From: Streptosporangium pseudovulgare
GTDB taxonomy: Bacteria > Actinomycetota > Actinomycetes > Streptosporangiales > Streptosporangiaceae
NCBI RefSeq assembly: GCF_014648055.1
Contig: NZ_BMQJ01000011.1
Span: 156,044-220,043 of the forward strand
Reading direction: 5' to 3'
Length of the DNA stretch: 64,000 nucleotides
This document shows, one piece after another, positions 58,961-64,000 of this stretch. The notes under the pieces were generated by a model that ran no database searches, was not told the DNA's origin, and saw only the letters and a program-made list of their open reading frames with translations. Each line of letters starts with the position of its first letter. Within the stretch, counting starts at the first letter, position 1. Position numbers and translations under genes: made by a program.

Positions 58961-59169
58961 TCCGTGGCTCCACCGCGCGACCGGATGCGGTCTACCCCAC
59001 CGGGGCCTCGTACGGCGAGCGGCGCCCGAGGCGCCGCCGCGCGGCCGGGCCCGGTACGACCCCCTCCCCCCACGGGGTGACCCGGCGGGTGAGCACGCCG
59101 GGGTGACGCGGGCGACAGGCCCCGGTTCATAGCGTCCTGTCCGATCCCCCCGATCGGACCGGAGGTCCC

Positions 59170-59907
59170 ATGCTCTACCGCGCGTTCACCGTCGTCACCG
59201 TCGCCGCCCTGGCCTACGCGGCCGTTCCAGCCGCCCACGGCGACCGGATCATCCGCGTCTATGGCGATCTGCGCGCGGCCGAGCGCGTCGTGGTCGTCGT
59301 GCCCGGCTCCGACACCACGGCCGCCAACTTCGACGGCGGCCGGGCCGACCCGTACAGCACGCCGGCGTTCGGAGCCCGGACCGTGCTGGCCGAGGCGCGG
59401 GCGCTGGACCCCGGGGCACGGCTGGCGGCGGTCGCCTGGCTCGGGTACGACAGCCCGGCCACCACCAGTGTCGGCGCGCTGACCGACCGGGCCGCCCGGC
59501 GAGGTGCGGTGGAGCTGCGGCGCTACCTCGATGCGACGCTCCGCGGCAAGCGGGTCAGCCTGCTGTGCCACAGCTACGGCTCGGTGGTGTGCGCCGGAGC
59601 GGTCCCGGGGTCGGGGGTGGAGAGCCTCGCCGTCTTCGGCAGCCCGGGGCTCGGCGTCTCGTCCGCGGCGGAGCTGGGCGTCCCGCTGTGGGCGGGCAGC
59701 GGGCGGAGCGACTGGGTGCGGAAGGTGCCGAAGGTACGGCTGGGCCCGCTGGGCTTCGGGCCGGACCCGGCGGCGCCGGGCTTCGGGGGCAACGTGTTCG
59801 CCACCGGCGACGTGGGACACAGCGGTTACCTGCACCCGGGCACCGAGTCGCTGCGCAACCTCACCCTGATCGCCCTCGGCCGGACCGGCGAGGTGTCCCG
59901 TGGCTGA
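59170..59907 (+). CDS. Alpha/beta hydrolase, DUF1023-like
   Basis: A protein of 245 residues with a hydrophobic N-terminus (about 5-22) that may be a signal or anchor. VVVVPGSDTTAANF, the nucleophile elbow LLCHSYGSVVCAG (Ser in G/C-H-S-Y-G), VFGSPGLGVSS, an Asp in VFATGDVGHSGYLHPG and the His within it define the DUF1023 branch of alpha/beta hydrolases. Reaction unknown. AGGTCCC precedes the ATG. The GGGTGA-type sequences upstream resemble those before the kinase gene. The stop overlaps the next gene by 8 bp. Confidence 0.8.
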   Translation: MLYRAFTVVTVAALAYAAVPAAHGDRIIRVYGDLRAAERVVVVVPGSDTTAANFDGGRADPYSTPAFGARTVLAEARALDPGARLAAVAWLGYDSPATTSVGALTDRAARRGAVELRRYLDATLRGKRVSLLCHSYGSVVCAGAVPGSGVESLAVFGSPGLGVSSAAELGVPLWAGSGRSDWVRKVPKVRLGPLGFGPDPAAPGFGGNVFATGDVGHSGYLHPGTESLRNLTLIALGRTGEVSRG

Positions 59908-61276
59908 CCGCACCGTACCGGCACGGCGGCCCGCGCCCGCCCCCGGCGCCCTCGCCGCCTTCACAGGCTTCACAGGCTTCACAGGCTTCACAGCCCGCAT
60001 CGAGGCCGCCACCCCGGCCGGCCGGGACCGCGGGGTGGACGCGCTGCGGGCGCTGGCCGTCGCCGGAGTGGTCACCGGCCACTGGCTGATCACGGCGTGG
60101 GCGCCCCGCCCCGGCGGGACCGTGCGCGTCTCCAGCCCGCTCACCTACATGCCCTGGCTGACGCCCGCCTCCTGGGTGCTGCAGACGCTGGCGGTGTTCT
60201 TCTTCGTGGGCGGGTACGCGGCGGCGCGGAGCCTGCGGTCGGCCGCCGGATACCGGGTGTGGGTGCGGGCCAGGATGCGACGGCTGCTGCGTCCGGTGGG
60301 CCTGCCCGCCCTGGTGTGGGCGGGCGTCGCCGCCGGACTGGCGGTGGGCGGCATGCCGGTCGGGCCGATCCGGTCGCTGGTGCAGCCCGCGGCCGGGCCG
60401 GTGTGGTTCCTGGCGGTCTTCGCCGCCCTCACCGCGGCCACTCCCCTGCTGCGGGCCGCGCCGCTCGCCGTGGCCGGCTCGGCCGCCGCGGTCGTGCTCG
60501 CGGCGGACGCGGTCCGGTTCGGGCTCGGCGGGCCGTCCTGGCCGGGGTGGGTGAACGTGGTGGCCGGATGGCTGGTGCCGTACGCGCTGGGCGTCGCCTG
60601 GGCGGGCGGGGCGCTCACCTCGCGCCGGGTGGCGGCGGGCATGCTGGCGGCGGGCGCGGCCGGGACCGCGGCGCTGGTCACCTGGTTCGGGTATCCGGCG
60701 AGCATGGTCGGCGTCACCGGGGCGAAGGTGTCCAACCTCAGCCCGCCCACGCTCGCCGTGGTCTGCTTCGGGGTCGCGCAGGTGGGGCTGGCGCTGCTGG
60801 TGCGTGAGCCGCTGGCCCGGCTGATGCGGCGGCCCCGGCTGTGGGCGGCGGTCGCGCTGGTGAACCTGTCGGCGATGACCGTCTTCCTGTGGCACCAGAC
60901 CGTTCTCGCCGCGGCGGCGCTGGCCGCGCTGCGCCTCGGCGGGCTTCCCGGTCTGGTGGAGGCGCCCACCGGCCCGGCCTGGCTGGCGCACCGGCTGGCC
61001 TGGCTGCCGGTGCTCGCCGCGCTGCTGACCCTCGTCGTGCCGGCCGTCCGCGCGGCCGGACGGCTCCGCGGCGGGCGCACCGCCGGGGGTGACGGGCGTA
61101 TCGCCGTGGAGGACGGCGGGGAGGCGGACACCCGCGATGGGCGACCCGCGGAGGACGGCGGGGAGGCGGGCACCCGCGGCGGGCGACCCGTGGAGGACGG
61201 CCGGGCGCCGGGCGGCTCCGCGGTGGACCTCCCGGGCCCGGGGGAACCGGCGAGCGGAAGGTCGCTGCGAGTTTGA
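59900..61276 (+). CDS. Acyltransferase-3 family membrane protein
   Basis: A protein of 458 residues. A cytoplasmic tail with (FTG)n repeats encoded by 9-bp DNA repeats (59960-59995), RDRGVDALRALAVAGVVTGHWLI with the catalytic His typical of acyltransferase 3, about ten spans, and FFFVGGYAAARS as the conserved follow-up motif. The C-terminal 65 residues are acidic, with a duplicated EDGGEA-type segment from 48-bp DNA repeats. It should O-acylate a cell-surface sugar or lipid. The GTG overlaps the upstream stop (GTGGCTGA). Confidence 0.85.
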   Translation: MADRTVPARRPAPAPGALAAFTGFTGFTGFTARIEAATPAGRDRGVDALRALAVAGVVTGHWLITAWAPRPGGTVRVSSPLTYMPWLTPASWVLQTLAVFFFVGGYAAARSLRSAAGYRVWVRARMRRLLRPVGLPALVWAGVAAGLAVGGMPVGPIRSLVQPAAGPVWFLAVFAALTAATPLLRAAPLAVAGSAAAVVLAADAVRFGLGGPSWPGWVNVVAGWLVPYALGVAWAGGALTSRRVAAGMLAAGAAGTAALVTWFGYPASMVGVTGAKVSNLSPPTLAVVCFGVAQVGLALLVREPLARLMRRPRLWAAVALVNLSAMTVFLWHQTVLAAAALAALRLGGLPGLVEAPTGPAWLAHRLAWLPVLAALLTLVVPAVRAAGRLRGGRTAGGDGRIAVEDGGEADTRDGRPAEDGGEAGTRGGRPVEDGRAPGGSAVDLPGPGEPASGRSLRV

Positions 61277-61344
61277 CGGGTTTGGTGGGTTTTGTGAGGC
61301 TGGGGAACGATGTCAGCGTAAACCCCCTTCCCCGCGGAGTGATA

Positions 61345-61998
61345 TTGAGCGAGGCACCGTTCTCCGAAGTGCTCAGGAACGCCACCCGGGACGACCACAC
61401 CGCGGCCGAGAACCAGGACTACCTCGTCGCGCTGCTGGCCGGCCGGCTCAGCCCGGAGGGCTACGGCGCGATGGTCGCCCAGAACCACTTCGTCTACACC
61501 GCGCTCGACCGCGTCTCCCGGACCCTGGCGGACGACCCGGTGGCCGCGCCGTTCGTCCTGCCCGAGTTGTACCGGGGGGAGGCGCTGGAGCGCGACCTGG
61601 AGACGGTCTACGGCCCCGGCTGGCGGTCCGCGATCGAGCCGTCGGCGCCGACCCTGGCCCTGGTGGCCCGCATCGAACACGTCGCCGCCTGGCCGGGCGG
61701 CTACGTCGCCCACCACTACACCCGCTACCTGGGCGACCTGTCGGGCGGGCAGTTCATCCGGCGGGAGCTGCGGCGGATCTACGGCTACGGGCCGGACGGC
61801 GGCGCCGACTCCTACCGTTTCGACGCGGTCGGCAGCGTCCCCCGCTTCAGGCGGGAGTACCGCGCCCGGCTGGACGCCCTGCCCGCGGATGAGGACGAGC
61901 GGCGGCGGATCGTCCAGGAGGCCAGGCTCGCCTTCCGGCTCACCACCGAGGTGCTGGCCGACCTCGGCCGCACCGTCCGCGCCGAACCGGCCGCCTGA
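61345..61998 (+). CDS. Heme oxygenase (biliverdin-producing)
   Basis: A protein of 217 residues. Proximal heme ligand His18 in ATRDDHTAAEN, distal helix GDLSGGQFIRREL near 130-142 with the conserved Gly pair, and QNHFVYTALDRV; full HmuO-like length. It cleaves heme to biliverdin, CO and Fe2+ for iron use. TTG 61345 is preferred, with GGAG 5 nt upstream; GTG 61339 is two codons earlier and the frame is open to 61273. No iron-regulator box was recognised upstream. The 3' end overlaps the convergent membrane protein gene by 59 bp. Confidence 0.9.
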   Translation: MSEAPFSEVLRNATRDDHTAAENQDYLVALLAGRLSPEGYGAMVAQNHFVYTALDRVSRTLADDPVAAPFVLPELYRGEALERDLETVYGPGWRSAIEPSAPTLALVARIEHVAAWPGGYVAHHYTRYLGDLSGGQFIRRELRRIYGYGPDGGADSYRFDAVGSVPRFRREYRARLDALPADEDERRRIVQEARLAFRLTTEVLADLGRTVRAEPAA

Positions 61999-62620
61999 TC
62001 CGCGAGCGCAGGTCACCACAGGCCGGCCCGAGCAGCGCCACGACGACCACCAGCGCCGCGAGCCAGCCGTGGTGCACCTCCTCCCAGTCGTCCTCCCGGG
62101 GGTACGGCCACGGCCAGTACGGGCCCCGGGCGACCAGGCTCACCGAGACGACCGCGAGCAGACCGCCCATCCCGGCGAGACCGGCCACCCTCCCCGGGTG
62201 CAGCCGGGCGGCCACCGACGCCGACAGCAGACCGACCGCGACGCACACCGCCGCCTCCACCGCCATCCCTGGCACTCGCAGCTCATCCCCCGCGCGCAGC
62301 CTGGCCACGGCGATCGCGCAGGCGGCCGCCCAGGTCAGCCCGGCGCCCAGGGCGCCCAGGGCGCAGCGCAGCCCCTGACGCACCCGGCGGGGCACCGGGG
62401 TGGCGCCGGTGTCGGCGTCCATCGCGTCGGACACGGTGAACGCGGCCGCCGCGCCCAGCAGCACCGCCGTCATCCGCAGCAGGGTGAGCGCCGTCCCCCA
62501 CCCCAGGGCCGCGCCGGCGTCGACCGCGGAGATCATCAGCAGGGCCAGTGCGGCGGCGACCGCGAGGGGGGTCCAGTGGGTCGCCCTGAGCACCGGCCGC
62601 AACAGGCGGATCACGAGCAC
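61940..62620 (-). CDS. Six-span membrane protein of ABC-type group
   Basis: A protein of 226 residues with about six hydrophobic segments (LAVAAALALLMISAVDAGAAL, MTAVLLGAAAAFTVSDAMD, and so on). The motif AFTVSDAMDADTGATPVPRR resembles small membrane subunits accompanying ABC-2 permeases. The GTG at 62620 has GGGGG 5 nt upstream; the frame upstream of it overlaps the neighbour. The C-terminus (Arg-rich) is read antisense over the last 59 bp of the heme oxygenase gene. Function unknown. Confidence 0.6.
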   Translation of the reverse strand: MLVIRLLRPVLRATHWTPLAVAAALALLMISAVDAGAALGWGTALTLLRMTAVLLGAAAAFTVSDAMDADTGATPVPRRVRQGLRCALGALGAGLTWAAACAIAVARLRAGDELRVPGMAVEAAVCVAVGLLSASVAARLHPGRVAGLAGMGGLLAVVSVSLVARGPYWPWPYPREDDWEEVHHGWLAALVVVVALLGPACGDLRSRIRRPVRRGRCGRGRPAPRW

Positions 62621-62715
62621 GGCGTCCCCCTGACCGGCTCGGGGGCGAAGTGCGGGCGCAGTCCCAGCAGCGGCAGCGCCCGCTCGATCGTGGTGCCCGA
62701 TTTGAGCAATGTGTC

Positions 62716-63870
62716 TCAATGTGCCCAGATCCGTTCCCTGGCTCCGGGGGTGGCCAGCAGTTCGCGGGCGTAGCCCAGCTCGGCCGCGCCGGCCCGGCTC
62801 CACACCATGAACGTCCCGATGAACCGCTCGTCGTGGTCGTCGGCCATCCACCAGCTGTCGGAGTACTGCCGGACGACCGGCAGCCGGCCGCGCGCCGCCG
62901 GGGGCAGCGCCTCGACGACGGGCTCCACGGCCGAGGCCCACAGCGGGACCCAGGAGACGTACCGCGGGAACGCGCAGTACGTGACGGCGCCCCGCTTCTC
63001 GCACCTGCGGGAGTCCGGCCCGAGGTAGCGGTCGCGGACCCGCGCCGGGACGAGCCGCGCGGTGAACTCCATGCCCCTCGTCAGGGGCGGGTTCATCTCC
63101 TCCCCTCCCGGGGCGGCGGCGGTCGCGGCGGCCCCCGTGGGCACCGCCACCGCCACCGCGGTCACCGCCGCCGCCAGGCGCGCCGGTCTGATCCCGTGCC
63201 GCAGCAGGGCCGCGGCGGCGAAGAGGGCGACCGCCGCGACCAGGTACAGCACGTGCGGGCCGGACGGCCGGGCCGGCCAGTCGGGGCCGTGGAACAGCAC
63301 CACCGGCAGGAACCAGCCGCCGTAGCCGCTCTGGTTGCCGTTCAGCCAGGTGAACACTCCCAGCAGGAAGGCCGCCGCGGGCACCGCGACCGGCCAGGGC
63401 GCCCACCTGCCGAGCGCCGCGCCCAGCCCCGCGGCGAACGGCACCGCCAGCACCCCCGCCAGCGCCTCGTACGGGTCGAACGTCCCGGCCACCGGCCCCA
63501 TGGCCAGCCGCGCCACCAGATAGAGGGCCATCGTCAGCGCGGCGATCCCGGTGCCCGCCGCCACGGCCGCGACCACCGCGGCCACGGTCCGCTCCGGCGC
63601 CCGGCCCGGCAGCGGGCCGAGCGTCTCCGGCATGCCCTCGCGGGTGTCCCGGGAGGCGGCGAGGTGGGCGGCCAACATGGCGGCGGCGGCGAGCAGCAGC
63701 ATGGCGCCCGACATGCTCACCGGGTCGACGGTCAGGTCCGGCAGCCACTCCCGGACCGCGTACAGCCGCAGGACCAGGCACAGGGCCGCCGCGCCCCACA
63801 GCAGCGGGCCGCGCAGCAGCCGGCGCGTCTCGAAGGCCACCAGCGCCCGCAGGCGGGCGGAGGACGTCAC
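62716..63870 (-). CDS. ABC-type membrane (permease-like) protein
   Basis: A protein of 384 residues. N-terminal FETRRLLRGPLLWGAAALCLVLRL is typical of ABC-2 permeases; about six to seven spans follow (to about 245), then a soluble C-terminal domain with two Cys (RRCEKRGAVTYCAFP) that could form an extracytoplasmic disulfide. The GTG overlaps the stop of the upstream gene (GTGA). Together with 61940-62620 it looks like a membrane complex with an upstream ATPase beyond the window. Confidence 0.75.
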   Translation of the reverse strand: MTSSARLRALVAFETRRLLRGPLLWGAAALCLVLRLYAVREWLPDLTVDPVSMSGAMLLLAAAAMLAAHLAASRDTREGMPETLGPLPGRAPERTVAAVVAAVAAGTGIAALTMALYLVARLAMGPVAGTFDPYEALAGVLAVPFAAGLGAALGRWAPWPVAVPAAAFLLGVFTWLNGNQSGYGGWFLPVVLFHGPDWPARPSGPHVLYLVAAVALFAAAALLRHGIRPARLAAAVTAVAVAVPTGAAATAAAPGGEEMNPPLTRGMEFTARLVPARVRDRYLGPDSRRCEKRGAVTYCAFPRYVSWVPLWASAVEPVVEALPPAARGRLPVVRQYSDSWWMADDHDERFIGTFMVWSRAGAAELGYARELLATPGARERIWAH

Positions 63871-64000
63871 GCCGCCACCCCCGCCGCGTCGCCGAGGAGG
63901 AGCAGGTAGCCGTCCTCGATGGCCGGCACGGCGGGGACGGCGCCGGCCGGCCGCTCCCCCAGCGTCCGGTAGCGGCCGTCGGCGGTCCGCCAGAACAGCC
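63867..64000 (-). CDS. C-terminal end of an upstream gene (partial)
   Basis: Open to the window edge; the last 40 or so residues read LFWRTADGRYRTLGERPAGA..., ending LLLLGDAAGVAA. The stop overlaps the start of the permease-like gene. An ABC ATPase would be expected here by context, but no motif is within the window. Confidence 0.6.
   Translation of the reverse strand, partial: LFWRTADGRYRTLGERPAGAVPAVPAIEDGYLLLLGDAAGVAA

Noticed and set aside
61277-61344. IdeR/DmdR iron box upstream of heme oxygenase
   Set aside because: No match to the TTAGGTTAGGCTAACCTAA-type consensus beyond scattered short words.

Overview
This window is very GC-rich, with third-codon-position GC bias, many GTG starts, ATGA/GTGA-coupled operons, lipoprotein ABC receptors, a SARP-type regulator, a class II DAHP synthase, and CebR-, DasR- and HspR-type operators. 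Together these point to a chromosomal segment of a filamentous actinomycete, most likely of the Streptosporangiaceae/Streptomyces grade (inferred; the sequence alone does not give the genus). No rRNA, tRNA, CRISPR array, transposase or phage gene was recognised.

Layout. 0-3.9 kb: two leftward glycosyltransferase-like genes (DUF6716-like and polysialyltransferase-like), then a secreted CHAP hydrolase behind a c-di-AMP (ydaO/yuaA) riboswitch. 4.2-10.2 kb: a complete cello-oligosaccharide locus cebE-cebF-cebG-bglC-cebR with two exact TGGGAGCGCTCCCA operators. A third exact operator sits on a promoter at 16.0 kb, in front of an aldose epimerase. 10.3-16.0 kb: a SARP regulator faces a leftward group of a MauE-like membrane protein, an ABC exporter, an unreported 25-residue peptide with six cysteines, and a membrane-anchored CPPC thioredoxin-like protein. 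This is the best candidate for an undescribed system, a disulfide-rich secreted peptide with its own oxidative folding and export genes. A shared promoter motif precedes both the first gene and the peptide.

17-37 kb: FUSC membrane protein, MarR regulator, GNAT acetyltransferase, FAD monooxygenase, DAHP synthase, thioredoxin, a PQQ-like propeller protein paired with a HEFTH metallopeptidase-like protein, an ExeM/NucH-type nuclease, a pentapeptide-repeat protein, a HAAS-domain membrane protein, and a second sugar ABC transporter with DasR-like sites. 37-43.5 kb: a PadR regulator divergent from cydA-cydB-cydD-cydC; CydA lacks almost the whole Q-loop. 43.5-54 kb: a membrane protein/winged-helix/ABC group, an HtrA-like protease, an acyl-CoA ligase, metN-metI-metQ with a possible leader peptide, and a Fic protein. 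54-64 kb: Lon with a HAIR operator, a two-component system, a DUF1023-like hydrolase, an acyltransferase-3 protein, heme oxygenase, and an ABC-type membrane group running off the window.

A family of about 110-bp interspersed repeats occurs at 0, 19, 24, 28 and (diverged, inverted) 35 kb. It carries a small hairpin whose paired bases covary between copies, and it forms the 3' end of one gene and possibly the 5' end of another. All functions are inferred from sequence motifs and neighbourhood.
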